From Nonomuraea polychroma (GTDB taxonomy: Bacteria > Actinomycetota > Actinomycetes > Streptosporangiales > Streptosporangiaceae), in contig NZ_SAUN01000001.1 in NCBI RefSeq assembly GCF_004011505.1, positions 372,001 through 436,000 of the forward strand: a DNA stretch of 64,000 nucleotides. The letters run 5' to 3'. Under the pieces are notes generated by a model. The model was given only the letters and a program-made list of their open reading frames with translations, had not been told where the DNA came from and searched no databases. The stretch's first letter is position 1, and each line of letters opens with the position of its first letter. The translations under genes were made by a program, and so were the position numbers. Shown piece after piece: positions 33,173 through 42,799 of this stretch.

Positions 33173-33324
33173 CCGTGCGCGCCGGCCGGCCGTTTGGCCG
33201 CCCGTGTGCGATGGCCCGCTGTCCAAGTGCCCCGGCGGCTCACTTCGGAGCACCTGGGTCGAGCGTGGCGGTGTAGGAACGGAGGTGCGCGGGGCGACGG
33301 TGCGGGGTCACATCCGGTGCCGTA

Positions 33325-33392
33325 GCAACCGGTTGCAGAAACCTTGACGGCACGACCGGCAAACGTCAAGGTTTATTCTGGCAACCGTTTGC
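33325..33392 (+). promoter_or_regulatory. Paired LacI-type operators and promoter region
   Basis: The perfect palindrome GCAACCGGTTGC (33325-33336) and its near copy GCAACCGTTTGC (33381-33392) are the classic LacI/GalR half-site pattern, 56 bases centre to centre. Between them is an 11-bp perfect inverted repeat, AAACCTTGACG (33339-33349) and CGTCAAGGTTT (33364-33374), and a TATTCT -10 candidate at 33374-33379. Autoregulation by the adjacent LacI protein through looping is likely. Confidence 0.7.
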
Positions 33393-33406
33393 AAGGGAGG
33401 ACGGCG

Positions 33407-34369
33407 ATGGCGGCGACGATCAAAGACGTGGCGCGCGCCTGCGGCGTCCACGTGTCCACCGTGTCCCGCACCTTCTCCGCGCCGCACCTGGTCAATCCTG
33501 CCACCAGGAGTCGCGTGATGGCCGCCGCGGACGACCTCGGCTACCGCCCCAACCGGGCGGCCAGGGCGCTCACGACGGGACGCACGTTCAACATGGGCCT
33601 CATTGTGGCGGACATCGCCAACCCGTTCTTCCCGCCGCTCATCAAGGCCGCCCAGTCGCAGGCCCGAGGCCGCGATTACCACGTGTTCGTGGCCGACACC
33701 GACGAGGACCCGCGGGTGGAGGAGGAGCTGATCAGGACGTTCACCAAGCAGGTGGACGGCGTCCTGCTGTGCAGCCCCCGCCTGTCCAACCGGATGATCG
33801 AGCGCCTGGCCGAGGACGTGCCGTTCGTGGTGATCAACCGCCGGATCAAGGGCATGCCCGCGGTGCTCATGAACGTCGCACAGGGCGCCAAGCTCGCCCT
33901 GGAGCACCTGACCGGGCTCGGCCACCGCAGGATCGCCCTCGTATCGGGCCCGATCGGCTCGTGGACCAGCAACGAGATGCAGGGCGTCGCCGCCGAGGCG
34001 CCGGGACTCGACCTCGTCTTCTTCGGCCCCAACCAGCCCACGGAGGCCGGCGGTCTGGCCGTGGCCGCGGACGTGGCGGCCTGCGGGGCGACCGCCGTGC
34101 TGGCGTACAACGATCTCGTCGCGATTGGCCTGATCGAGGGGCTGGCCGCGATGGAGATCGGGGTACCAGACCAGATAAGTGTCATCGGGTTCGACGACAT
34201 CCTCCCGGGCCGGCTCAACCGGCCCAAGCTGACCACGGTGGCCATGCCTGCCGTGGCGGCCGGCAGGATGGCCGTCGACCTGCTGCTGCAGTCGGGGGGC
34301 GAGGGCGCGACCGTGACCCTCGACACCGCCCTCATCGTCCGCGAGTCCACGGGAAGGGCCCAAAAATGA
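33407..34369 (+). CDS. LacI-family regulator
   Basis: A 320-residue LacI/GalR regulator: HTH at residues 4-30 (TIKDVARACGVHVSTVSRTF), hinge helix through ARALTTGRT, then a periplasmic-binding-protein-like effector domain (FNMGLIVADIANPFFPPLI, VDGVLLCSPR, SVIGFDDILPGRLNRPKLTTV). GGGAGGA precedes ATG 33407. Two LacI-type operators lie directly upstream. Its stop overlaps the start of the aldose epimerase gene (ATGA), so the two are one operon. The effector is probably a sugar from the uronate pathway. Confidence 0.93.
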   Translation: MAATIKDVARACGVHVSTVSRTFSAPHLVNPATRSRVMAAADDLGYRPNRAARALTTGRTFNMGLIVADIANPFFPPLIKAAQSQARGRDYHVFVADTDEDPRVEEELIRTFTKQVDGVLLCSPRLSNRMIERLAEDVPFVVINRRIKGMPAVLMNVAQGAKLALEHLTGLGHRRIALVSGPIGSWTSNEMQGVAAEAPGLDLVFFGPNQPTEAGGLAVAADVAACGATAVLAYNDLVAIGLIEGLAAMEIGVPDQISVIGFDDILPGRLNRPKLTTVAMPAVAAGRMAVDLLLQSGGEGATVTLDTALIVRESTGRAQK

Positions 34370-35301
34370 TCTTCGGAACGCTGCCGTCGGGGGAGCAGGT
34401 CGAGCAGGTGGAGCTGTCGTCAGGACGGCTGCGTGCCGAGGTGCTCACCTTGGGAGCCATCGTGCGCTCGCTGGAGGTGTCGGGCCGCAACGTCGTGCTC
34501 GGTCTTGACTCGGTCGAGGACTACCTGACCCGCAGCCGCTACTTCGGCGCGGTCGTCGGCAGGTACGGCAACCGCATCGCGAACGGCCGCTTCACCCTCG
34601 ACGGCGTCGAACACCGGCTCCCGATCAACAACGGCATCAACAGCCTGCACGGCGGCACCGAAGGCTTCGACCGCAAGGTGTGGACCGTTCAGGGCCGCTC
34701 CGGCGACTCGGTGACGCTCACGCTGACCAGCCCCGACGGCGACCAGGGATACCCGGGCACGCTGACCGCGCAGGTCACGTACACGCTGGCGGACGACGCG
34801 CTGCGCATCGACTACGCGATGGAGACCGACGCGCCGACCGTGGTCAACCTGACCAACCACTCCTACTTCAACCTGGCAGGCAGCGGCGACGTGCGCGAGC
34901 ACGTGGTGCGGATCGAGGCCGAGCACTACCTGCCGGTGGACGAGCACAAGATCCCCACCGGGGAGCTCGCGCCGGTCAAGGGCACGCCGTTCGACTTCAC
35001 CGAGCCGCACGCCGTAGCCGAGCGCTACGACGGCGCCTACGACCACTGCTTCGTCCTCGACGGCGGCATGCAGGTCAGGGCCGGCGGCCTGACCATGGAG
35101 GTCACGACCACCGAGCCGGGCGTGCAGTTCTACACAGGCAGCATGCTCGACGGCGTCGCCACGCCGTACGGGCCGTTCGCGGGGTTGTGCCTGGAGACGC
35201 AGCACTACCCCGACTCGCCCAACCAGCCGCACTTCCCCTCGACCGTGCTGCGGCCGGGCGAGCGCCGCACCTCCACCACGACCTACAGGTTCACGTCCTG
35301 A
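34366..35301 (+). CDS. galM: Aldose 1-epimerase
   Basis: A 311-residue mutarotase of the galactose-mutarotase-like fold. GRYGNRIANGRF and LPINNGINSLHGG near residues 63-95 hold the substrate loop and first catalytic His; VNLTNHSYFNLAG near 165 holds the second His; the catalytic Glu is in the C-terminal GLCLETQHYPDSPNQPHFPST. It interconverts alpha and beta anomers, presumably supplying the anomer preferred by the uronate dehydrogenase. It is coupled to the LacI gene and overlaps the convergent phosphatase gene by 11 bases. Confidence 0.95.
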   Translation: MIFGTLPSGEQVEQVELSSGRLRAEVLTLGAIVRSLEVSGRNVVLGLDSVEDYLTRSRYFGAVVGRYGNRIANGRFTLDGVEHRLPINNGINSLHGGTEGFDRKVWTVQGRSGDSVTLTLTSPDGDQGYPGTLTAQVTYTLADDALRIDYAMETDAPTVVNLTNHSYFNLAGSGDVREHVVRIEAEHYLPVDEHKIPTGELAPVKGTPFDFTEPHAVAERYDGAYDHCFVLDGGMQVRAGGLTMEVTTTEPGVQFYTGSMLDGVATPYGPFAGLCLETQHYPDSPNQPHFPSTVLRPGERRTSTTTYRFTS

Positions 35302-37729
35302 CCTGCCGCAGCGGGGCGGCCTTGATCACCAGCAGGGCGACGTCGTCCTGCGACGGCTCGGCGGCGAACGTCTCGACCGCGTGCCGCACCCGTTCGGCCA
35401 CCGCGTGGGCGCTCAGCCCCGTGCACCCGGACAGCAGCGTCACCAGCCCGTCGCCGTCGTCGAGCAGGCGGTCGCCGTCGCGCCGCTCGGTCACCCCGTC
35501 GGTGACGCACAGCAGCACCTCCTCGGGCGCCAGCTCGAACGTCTCGACGTAGAACCTGGCGTCCGCCTCGATGCCCAGGAGCAACTGCGGCGTCGCCACC
35601 GCCTGGACCGTGCCATCCGCCCGAAGCAGCAGAGGCGGCGGATGGCCGGCCGAGGCGACCGTACACAGCGCGCCGCCGTGGGGGAGCGGGGTCAGCTCGC
35701 CGCACAGCAGGCTGAGGAACCTGCCGTCCTCACCCTCCTCCAGCAGCGCCTGGTTGAGCCGGTCGAGGATCTCGGCCACCGTGTAGTGCTCCTTGGCCAG
35801 CAGGCGCACGGCGTGCCTGGCCAGCCCGGTGACCGCCGCCGCCTCGGGCCCGCTGCCGCACACGTCGCCGAGCGCGAAGCACCAGTGGTCGGCCACCGTG
35901 AACAGGTCGTAGAAGTCGCCGCCCACGTCCGCGCCCTCCTCGGCCGGCTCGTAGACGACCGCCGACTCCAGGCCCGGCATGGGCGCCACCCGCATGGGCA
36001 GCAGGCTGCGCTGCAGCACCCGTGACGTGGTGGCCTGTCTGGCGTACAACATGGCCGTGTGCAGGTTGAGGGCCACCAACCGGCACAGGTCCGCCAGCAG
36101 GTCGGCCAGCTCCAGCGGCAGGGTGGGCTCGGTGCGGCCGATCACCAGCGCGCCGTGCGACCTGCCCTGGGTGAGCAGCGGGAACGACAACACGGTTTCC
36201 GGGCCGATCGGCCAGCTCACCTCGTTGAGCGAGGTACGCGGGATGGCCGGCAACAACGTGCGCAGGTCGGCGTTGTGCCGCTCCTCGCTGTGCCAGACGT
36301 GGGCGAGCCTGGTCATCCCCGCCAGGTCGGTCAGGTAGACCGCCGCCCAGGTGGCGATCTTGGGTACGACGAGCTGCGCCGTCAACGCCGCGATCAGCTC
36401 CTCGTCGTGCACCCCCGCGAGCAGCTCGCCCGCCTCGGCCAGGAACGACAGCCGCCCCCGATGCGCCCGGTCCTCCTCCGCCAGCCGCTCCCGCTGCACC
36501 GGCACGGCCACCTGGTCGGCGATGTGCTGCAGGCTGACCGTCAGCTCCTGGTCGAAGCGCCCCGGCTGCGCGGCCGTCACCACGATGTAGCCGGTCACCT
36601 CCCCGGACACCAGCAGCGGCGCGCACGCCAGCGACCTGGCCCGCAGCTGCTCGGCCAGCTCGACGTCCTCGGCCAGCAGGTCGTCGATCATCGTGGGCGC
36701 CTTGCGGTCCGCGCCGAACACGCCGGTGGCCAGCACCCCCACCAGCCCCGCCGTCGCGCCGGCGCCCGCCGCCACGCCGAACCTGTCGCCACCGTCGGCC
36801 GAGAGCAGCACGTACGCGGCGTCGCCGCCGCTGGACACCTGGACGATCTGCGCGATCGTGTCGAGCAGCTCGGCAAACGGCATGTCCTGGTCGAGCAGGT
36901 CCTTGATCCGCCGCCCCGCCTCCCTGCGCATCGGCGCGGGCGGCGGCGTCAGGACATAGCGGTGGTCGGCGGCCACCACCATCCAGATCGCCGACCGCTG
37001 ACCCCGGTTCCGCAGGTGCGAGACGTAGACGGGCACCAGCCTGCCGTCGCGATGCCGCATGCGGGCCTCGCCCCGCCAACGGCCCAGGCCGAGCGTGTCG
37101 GCGAGCGTCAGCGCGTACGGGGCGTGGCCGCGCCAGGCGACCAGCTTCTCCAGCGGCCCGCCGACGACCTGCTCGGCCGGCCACCCGAGCAGCTTCTCCG
37201 CCTCCGAGTTCCACGATTCGACGACCCCGTCGCGGTCGCAGACGATGACGCCGACATGCAGGGACTCGACGGGCGGGGCGATGGGGAGCGCGGCGGGCAG
37301 GCCCTCCTGGCGGTCGAAGCCGTCGCCGAGCTCCATGCGCACCCAGACCCGCTTGGCGGTCCTGGTGTACGTGACGCCCCAGGCGTCGGCCAGCATGCCC
37401 GCGAGCGCCAGCCCGCGCCCAGAGGTGCGCATCGTGTCGACCGGCATGGTGGTGTCCGCCTCCTCGATGGTCCTCGTCGGATGGTGGTCGTCGACCTCGA
37501 TCTCCAGCTTCGCCGGGGTGGCCTCCACGTCCAGCCGGCAGGTGAGCTCGATGCCGGTGCCCGCGTGCACCACGGCGTTGGTGACGAGTTCGCTGGTCAG
37601 CAGCACGGCATCCTCCGCCATATGGCCCAGCCGCCATTCACCGAGCACCTGGCGGACGAACTTGCGTGCGTGTGCTGGGGCATGGGGGGTCCCGTCGAAG
37701 GCCGTGCTCGACACCCGGGTCGTGTCCAC
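35291..37729 (-). CDS. SpoIIE-type PP2C phosphatase with anti-sigma-like ATPase, PAS and GAF domains
   Basis: An 812-residue soluble signalling protein. Order: HATPase_c anti-sigma-like domain (VLLTSELVTNAVVHAGTG, GRGLALAGMLADAWGV) at about 20-140; PAS (VGVIVCDRDGVVESWNSEAEKLLGW) at about 160-270; two GAF-like regions to about 590; SpoIIE phosphatase (EEGADVGGDFYDLF, FALGDVCGSGPEAAAVTGLAR, LLCVTDGVTERR, DDVALLV) to the end. Metal-binding Asp residues are intact. It likely dephosphorylates anti-anti-sigma factors in partner switching. GTG 37729 has AGGAC upstream; a longer frame reaches 37858. It is divergent from a hybrid kinase. Confidence 0.9.
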   Translation of the reverse strand: MDTTRVSSTAFDGTPHAPAHARKFVRQVLGEWRLGHMAEDAVLLTSELVTNAVVHAGTGIELTCRLDVEATPAKLEIEVDDHHPTRTIEEADTTMPVDTMRTSGRGLALAGMLADAWGVTYTRTAKRVWVRMELGDGFDRQEGLPAALPIAPPVESLHVGVIVCDRDGVVESWNSEAEKLLGWPAEQVVGGPLEKLVAWRGHAPYALTLADTLGLGRWRGEARMRHRDGRLVPVYVSHLRNRGQRSAIWMVVAADHRYVLTPPPAPMRREAGRRIKDLLDQDMPFAELLDTIAQIVQVSSGGDAAYVLLSADGGDRFGVAAGAGATAGLVGVLATGVFGADRKAPTMIDDLLAEDVELAEQLRARSLACAPLLVSGEVTGYIVVTAAQPGRFDQELTVSLQHIADQVAVPVQRERLAEEDRAHRGRLSFLAEAGELLAGVHDEELIAALTAQLVVPKIATWAAVYLTDLAGMTRLAHVWHSEERHNADLRTLLPAIPRTSLNEVSWPIGPETVLSFPLLTQGRSHGALVIGRTEPTLPLELADLLADLCRLVALNLHTAMLYARQATTSRVLQRSLLPMRVAPMPGLESAVVYEPAEEGADVGGDFYDLFTVADHWCFALGDVCGSGPEAAAVTGLARHAVRLLAKEHYTVAEILDRLNQALLEEGEDGRFLSLLCGELTPLPHGGALCTVASAGHPPPLLLRADGTVQAVATPQLLLGIEADARFYVETFELAPEEVLLCVTDGVTERRDGDRLLDDGDGLVTLLSGCTGLSAHAVAERVRHAVETFAAEPSQDDVALLVIKAAPLRQVRT

Positions 37730-37953
37730 TCTGCGTCCTAGAACATCACTCGATGTGGCAGTTCGGTCACACTCAGAGTGGCAGACTGATGGCGTTGATA
37801 CCCCCGGGTCAGCCGATTCCCTCCGGAAGGAGGGCCTGAGGTGCCGCGCCCCCGACATTTCAGGCCCTGTGCCGGCCGGCCCGAGCCGCCAGTTTGGGAG
37901 GTGTGTCCAGTGGTTCTGTTCGACGCGGGACAGCCGACCACGGCGGTGATGCG

Positions 37954-40900
37954 ATGAAGAAGGCGGCCATGGTCACGCAGCTCGACCCTCCTCCCGTCCG
38001 TGGATCGCTCCACTCCTCCGACCTAAGGCCTCTGCTCACGGCGTTGCAGGGGCTGCGTGACGGGAACTTCCGTCATCGCCTCGACGTGCCGGACGACCCG
38101 GTCCTGGCCGAGCTGGCGATCGTGTTCAACCAGGTCGTCGAGCGCAACGAGCACCTGACCGCCGAGCTGACCAGGGTGCGCGGCGAGGTGGCCAGGCGCG
38201 GCCGGCTCGACGAGCGGCTCATTCCCAGCCCCGGCACGGGGAGCTGGGCGGTCAACGTGACCGCGGTCAACTCCTTGATCGACGCCCTGGTCATTCCCGC
38301 GGCCAAGGCCACCCGCGTGCTCAACGCGGTCGCGGACGGCGACCTGTCGCAGCGCGTCGACCTGCAGGAGGACAACCGGCCGCTGCAGGGCGGCCTGCGG
38401 CTGATGGGCAAGGCCGTCAACCGCATGGTCGACCAGCTCGCGTTGTTCTCCGGCGAGGTGACGCGGGTGGCGCGCGAGGTCGGCACCGAGGGCCGGCTCG
38501 GCGGCCGGGCCAAGGTGCAGGGCATGTCGGGCAGCTGGCGCGACGTGACCGAGGCGGTCAACGCCATGGCCGCGCGGCTGACCGCCCAGGTGCGGGACAT
38601 CGCGGTGGTCACCACGGCCGTGGCCAGGGGCGACCTGACCCGGCAGGTGACGGTCGAGGCCACCGGTGAGCTGCTGGAGCTGAAGCTGACCGTCAACACC
38701 ATGGTCGATCAGCTGTCGGCGTTCGCCAGCGAGGTGACGCGAGTGGCGCGCGAGGTCGGCACCGAAGGGCAGCTCGGCGGGCGGGCCGAGGTGAAGGGGG
38801 TGCTCGGCACCTGGAAGGACCTCACCGACAACGTCAACTTCATGGCCTCCAATCTGACCACCCAGGTGCGCTCGATCGCTCAGGTGACGACCGCGGTGGC
38901 CAACGGCGACCTGTCCAAGAAGATCACCGTCGATGCCCGGGGCGAGATCCTCCAGCTCAAGGACACGATCAACACGATGGTGGGCCAGCTGTCGGCGTTC
39001 GCCGACGAGGTGACGCGGGTGGCCCGTGAGGTGGGTACGGAGGGGCGGCTCGGCGGTCAGGCGCACGTGCGCGGGGTGCGTGGCGTGTGGAAGGACCTCA
39101 CCGACAACGTCAACTTCATGGCCTCCAACCTGACCGAGCAGGTCCGCGACATCGCCCAGGTCGCCACCGCCGTCGCCCAGGGCGACCTCAGCCGCAAGAT
39201 CAGCGTGGACGTCAAGGGGGAGATGCTCCAGCTCAAGGACACCGTCAACACGATGGTGGGCCAGCTGTCGGCGTTCGCCGACGAGGTGACGCGGGTGGCC
39301 CGTGAGGTGGGTACGGAGGGGCGGCTCGGCGGTCAGGCGCACGTGCGCGGGGTGCGTGGCGTGTGGAAGGACCTCACCGACAACGTCAACTTCATGGCCT
39401 CCAACCTCACCAGCCAGGTCCGCAGCATCGCCATGGTCACCACCGCCATCGCCAACGGCGACCTGTCCAAGAAGATCACCGTGGACGCCCGGGGCGAGAT
39501 CCTCCAGCTCAAGGACACCATCAACGCCACTGTCGACAAGCTGTCGGCGTTCGCCGACGAGGTGACGCGGGTGGCGCGCGAGGTGGGCACCGAGGGCCGG
39601 CTCGGCGGCCAGGCTCAGGTGCGGGGCGTGTCCGGGGTGTGGAAGGACCTCACGGACAACGTCAACTTCATGGCCTCCAACCTCACCAGCCAGGTCCGCA
39701 ACATCGCGCAGGTCGCCACCGCCGTCGCCAACGGCGACCTGTCGAAGAAGATCGACGTGGACGCCCGCGGGGAGATCCTGGAGCTGAAGACGACGATCAA
39801 CACCATGGTCGACACGCTGTCGTCGTTCTCCTCCGAGGTGACCCGCGTGGCGCGTGAGGTCGGCTCGGAAGGCAGACTGGGTGGGCAGGCCGAGGTCGAG
39901 GGCGTCTACGGCACCTGGGAACGCCTGACCAAGAATGTCAACGAGCTGGCCTCCAACCTCACCACCCAGGTACGCGCCATCGCCGAGGTCGCCAGCGCCG
40001 TCGCCCAGGGCGATCTGAGCCGCGCGATCAGCGTCGAGGCCAAGGGCGAGGTCGCCGAGCTGAAGAACAACGTCAACCTCATGGTCGCCAACCTGCGCGA
40101 GACCACCCGTGCCAAGGACTGGCTGGAGAGCAACCTGGCCCGCATCGCCGGCCTCATGCAGGGTCACCGGGACCTCGTCGAGGTGGCCGACCTCATCCTG
40201 CGCGAGCTGACGCCGCTGGTCAGCGCCCAGTACGGCGCGTTCTTCCTGGCCGACCCCGACGCGCCCGAAGGCTCCCTGGCCTACATCGCCGGCTACGGCG
40301 CGGCCCACGACGTGCTGCCGGGACCGGGCAGCCCCGGGTCGGGGCTGATCAGGCAGGCGGCGCTGGAACGCAAGCGCATTCTGCTGGAGGACGTGCCGCC
40401 CGGATACATCAAGGTGCACTCGGGGCTGGGCGAGGCCGCGCCGGCCAGCGTCGTGGTGTTGCCGATCCTGTTCGAGGACAACGTGCTCGGCGTGATCGAG
40501 CTGGCCTCCTTCAGCCGGTTCAGCGACGTGCACCTGGCCTTCTTCGACCAGTTCGTGGTGACGATCGGCGTCGCGATCAACACGATCATCGCCAACGCCC
40601 GCACCGAGGCGCTGCTGTCGGAGTCGCAGCGGCTGGCCCAGCAGTTGCAGGGCCGCTCGGACGAGTTGCAGCGCCAGCAGGCCGAGCTGCGCAAGACCAA
40701 CGCGGCGCTGGAGGAGAAGGCCCACCTGCTGGCCACGTCCTCCCGCTACAAGTCGGAGTTCCTGGCCAACATGTCCCACGAGCTGCGCACGCCGCTCAAC
40801 AGCCTGCTCATCCTGGCCAGGCTGCTGGCCGACAACCCCGAGGGCAACCTGTCGGCGCAGGAGGTCGAGTTCGCCACCACGATCCACAACGCCGGCAGCG

Positions 40901-41988
40901 ACCTGCTCCAGCTCATCAACGACATCCTCGACCTGTCCAAGATCGAAGCCGGTCGCATGGACGTACGCCCGGAGAAGCTGCCGCTGAGCAAGCTGCTCGA
41001 CTACGTGGACGCCACGTTCCGGCCGCTCACCGTGGACCGCGGGCTCACGTTCGAGATCGAGGTGCAACCCGGCACGCCGAGCGAGCTCTACAACGACGAG
41101 CGCAGGCTCCAGCAGATCCTGCGCAACCTGTTGTCCAACGCCGTCAAGTTCACCTCCTCCGGCGAGGTGCGCCTGAAGGTGTCCGTCGATCCCGGGAGGC
41201 GCACACCGGAAGGCGAGGTGCTGGCGTTCGCCGTCAGCGACACCGGCATCGGCATCGCCGCCGACAAGCTGCCGGCCATCTTCGGCGCGTTCCAGCAGGC
41301 CGACGGCACCACGAGCCGCAAGTACGGCGGCACGGGACTGGGCCTGTCGATCAGCAGCGAGATCGCCCGCCTGCTCGGCGGCGAGATCCACGCCAGCAGC
41401 ACCCCGGGCGTGGGCAGCACGTTCACGTTGTACGTGCCCGCGGGATGCCCGGCGCCGGCTGTGACGGGGGACCCCGAGTGGCAGCCCTCGCCCAAGCCCG
41501 TGGAAGCGCGTGCCGCGCAGCCGCAGGCCGAGTGGCCGGCTGTGGACGGCGACGACCTGTGGCAGTCCGCCATCAAGCTCAGCCTGCTCAAGGACGGCCC
41601 GCTGGGGGAGGCGTTCGCGGGGCGGCGGGTGCTGATCGTGGACGACGACATCCGCAACGTCTACGCCCTGACCCACGTGCTGGGCCGCCTCGGCATGGAG
41701 ATCGTCTACGCCGAGAACGGCCGGGAGGGCATCGAGGCGTTGGAACGTGACGAGGACATCGACCTCGTGCTCATGGACGTGATGATGCCGGAGATGGACG
41801 GCTACGAGACGCTCGCCGCCGTACGCGAGATGCCGAGGTTCGCCGACCTGCCGATCATCGCGCTCACCGCGAAGGCGATGCCCGGCGACCGGGAGAAGAC
41901 GATCTCCTGCGGTGCCTCCGACTATGTGCCCAAGCCCGTGGACCTCGACCATCTGCTCGAGGTGATGCGGGGGTGGATCGAACGGTGA
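37954..41988 (+). CDS. Soluble HAMP-repeat hybrid sensor histidine kinase
   Basis: A 1344-residue protein without membrane helices. Seven or eight HAMP units of about 92 residues (motif [20 protein letters not shown], then [20 protein letters not shown], then [16 protein letters not shown]) fill residues 30-730. A GAF domain (about 745-890), coiled coil, HisKA with His942 ([11 protein letters not shown]), HATPase_c ([16 protein letters not shown]) and a receiver domain with Asp1275 follow. This is the group III (Nik1/Bos1) layout known for osmotic and stress sensing. Its stop overlaps the start of a response regulator (GTGA). It is divergent from a SpoIIE phosphatase, suggesting one stress circuit. 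Confidence 0.95.
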   Translation: MKKAAMVTQLDPPPVRGSLHSSDLRPLLTALQGLRDGNFRHRLDVPDDPVLAELAIVFNQVVERNEHLTAELTRVRGEVARRGRLDERLIPSPGTGSWAVNVTAVNSLIDALVIPAAKATRVLNAVADGDLSQRVDLQEDNRPLQGGLRLMGKAVNRMVDQLALFSGEVTRVAREVGTEGRLGGRAKVQGMSGSWRDVTEAVNAMAARLTAQVRDIAVVTTAVARGDLTRQVTVEATGELLELKLTVNTMVDQLSAFASEVTRVAREVGTEGQLGGRAEVKGVLGTWKDLTDNVNFMASNLTTQVRSIAQVTTAVANGDLSKKITVDARGEILQLKDTINTMVGQLSAFADEVTRVAREVGTEGRLGGQAHVRGVRGVWKDLTDNVNFMASNLTEQVRDIAQVATAVAQGDLSRKISVDVKGEMLQLKDTVNTMVGQLSAFADEVTRVAREVGTEGRLGGQAHVRGVRGVWKDLTDNVNFMASNLTSQVRSIAMVTTAIANGDLSKKITVDARGEILQLKDTINATVDKLSAFADEVTRVAREVGTEGRLGGQAQVRGVSGVWKDLTDNVNFMASNLTSQVRNIAQVATAVANGDLSKKIDVDARGEILELKTTINTMVDTLSSFSSEVTRVAREVGSEGRLGGQAEVEGVYGTWERLTKNVNELASNLTTQVRAIAEVASAVAQGDLSRAISVEAKGEVAELKNNVNLMVANLRETTRAKDWLESNLARIAGLMQGHRDLVEVADLILRELTPLVSAQYGAFFLADPDAPEGSLAYIAGYGAAHDVLPGPGSPGSGLIRQAALERKRILLEDVPPGYIKVHSGLGEAAPASVVVLPILFEDNVLGVIELASFSRFSDVHLAFFDQFVVTIGVAINTIIANARTEALLSESQRLAQQLQGRSDELQRQQAELRKTNAALEEKAHLLATSSRYKSEFLANMSHELRTPLNSLLILARLLADNPEGNLSAQEVEFATTIHNAGSDLLQLINDILDLSKIEAGRMDVRPEKLPLSKLLDYVDATFRPLTVDRGLTFEIEVQPGTPSELYNDERRLQQILRNLLSNAVKFTSSGEVRLKVSVDPGRRTPEGEVLAFAVSDTGIGIAADKLPAIFGAFQQADGTTSRKYGGTGLGLSISSEIARLLGGEIHASSTPGVGSTFTLYVPAGCPAPAVTGDPEWQPSPKPVEARAAQPQAEWPAVDGDDLWQSAIKLSLLKDGPLGEAFAGRRVLIVDDDIRNVYALTHVLGRLGMEIVYAENGREGIEALERDEDIDLVLMDVMMPEMDGYETLAAVREMPRFADLPIIALTAKAMPGDREKTISCGASDYVPKPVDLDHLLEVMRGWIER
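38969..39407 (+). repeat. Identical 163-bp block repeated at 276 bp inside the hybrid kinase
   Basis: Bases 38969-39131 are identical to 39245-39407, an offset of 276 bases, i.e. one 92-residue HAMP unit. Neighbouring units are clearly diverged, so this pair reflects recent duplication or gene conversion. Confidence 0.85.
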
Positions 41989-42605
41989 ACCGCCAGGTCA
42001 AGATCCTGCTGGTGGACGACAACGAGGAGAGCCTGGTCGCGCTGGAGGCCATCCTGCGGCCGCTCCAGCAGCGGCTGTTCAAGGCCAGGTCGGGCCAGGA
42101 GGCCATGAAGCTGATGTTGCGGCACGAGTTCGCGGTCGTGCTGCTCGACGTGCTCATGCCGGGCATGGACGGCTTCGAGACCGCCACCCACATCAAGCGG
42201 CTCGACCAGACGCGTGACGTGCCGATCATCTTCCTCACCGGCACCGAGCCCAGCGCGGGCGCGGCCTTCCGCGGCTACGCGGTCGGCGCGGTGGACTATC
42301 TCACCAAACCGTTCGATCCGTGGGTGCTCAGGAGCAAGGTCGCGGTCTTCATCGAGTTGTTCCGCAAGACCGCGGTGCTGGTCGAGCAGACCGCCCTGCT
42401 CACGCAGCTCGTCGACGACCGCGAGGCGCTGTCGGACTTCGCCTCGCGGCTCGGCGCGGTCGAGTGCCGGCTCACGAGCCTGGCCGAGACCGCCTCCGGC
42501 GACGAGGGGCTGCGGGACACGGTCAAGGAACTGGCCGACCGGGTGGCGGCGATGCAGGCCGCCTTCGACCTGATCTCCTCCGTGGAAGGCCGCGGCAGAG
42601 AATGA
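41985..42605 (+). CDS. Response regulator with coiled-coil output
   Basis: A 206-residue protein: receiver domain 1-125 with acidic pocket in VDDNEE, phospho-acceptor Asp55 (VVLLDVLMPGMDG) and Lys near 108 (YLTKPFDPW), followed by an 80-residue helical, coiled-coil-like tail (VEQTALLTQLVDDREALSDF). No DNA-binding or enzymatic domain is present, so it probably acts through protein contacts. GTG 41985 overlaps the hybrid-kinase stop; GTG 41973 is possible. It is the likely partner of that kinase. Confidence 0.9.
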   Translation: MNRQVKILLVDDNEESLVALEAILRPLQQRLFKARSGQEAMKLMLRHEFAVVLLDVLMPGMDGFETATHIKRLDQTRDVPIIFLTGTEPSAGAAFRGYAVGAVDYLTKPFDPWVLRSKVAVFIELFRKTAVLVEQTALLTQLVDDREALSDFASRLGAVECRLTSLAETASGDEGLRDTVKELADRVAAMQAAFDLISSVEGRGRE

Positions 42606-42786
42606 GGGCGGCCCGCAGCCGGTCGGCATGGGCGGGAGTGAGGCCGCCGGCCGGAAATTGAGGAGAGGCATATGCTCCGATGAGCAAGGCCTTGCCTGCG
42701 ACCATGCGGCCGTTGCATAGACATGGGCTGAACCTCATGTAAGGGGCGTTCGGCGAGTCTCCGCGCGCGCCGCGGTGTCTCCGACG

Positions 42787-42799
42787 TACCTTTGGCATC
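42787..42799 (+). promoter_or_regulatory. TANNNT box of a probable leaderless ftsK transcript
   Basis: TACCTT (42787-42792) ends seven bases before the ftsK ATG, and no ribosome site is present. No clear -35. Confidence 0.4.

Noticed and set aside
38023..41952. A 1309-codon minus-strand frame opposite the hybrid kinase
   Set aside because: It is antisense to an unmistakable kinase; the repeated translation simply mirrors the HAMP repeats.
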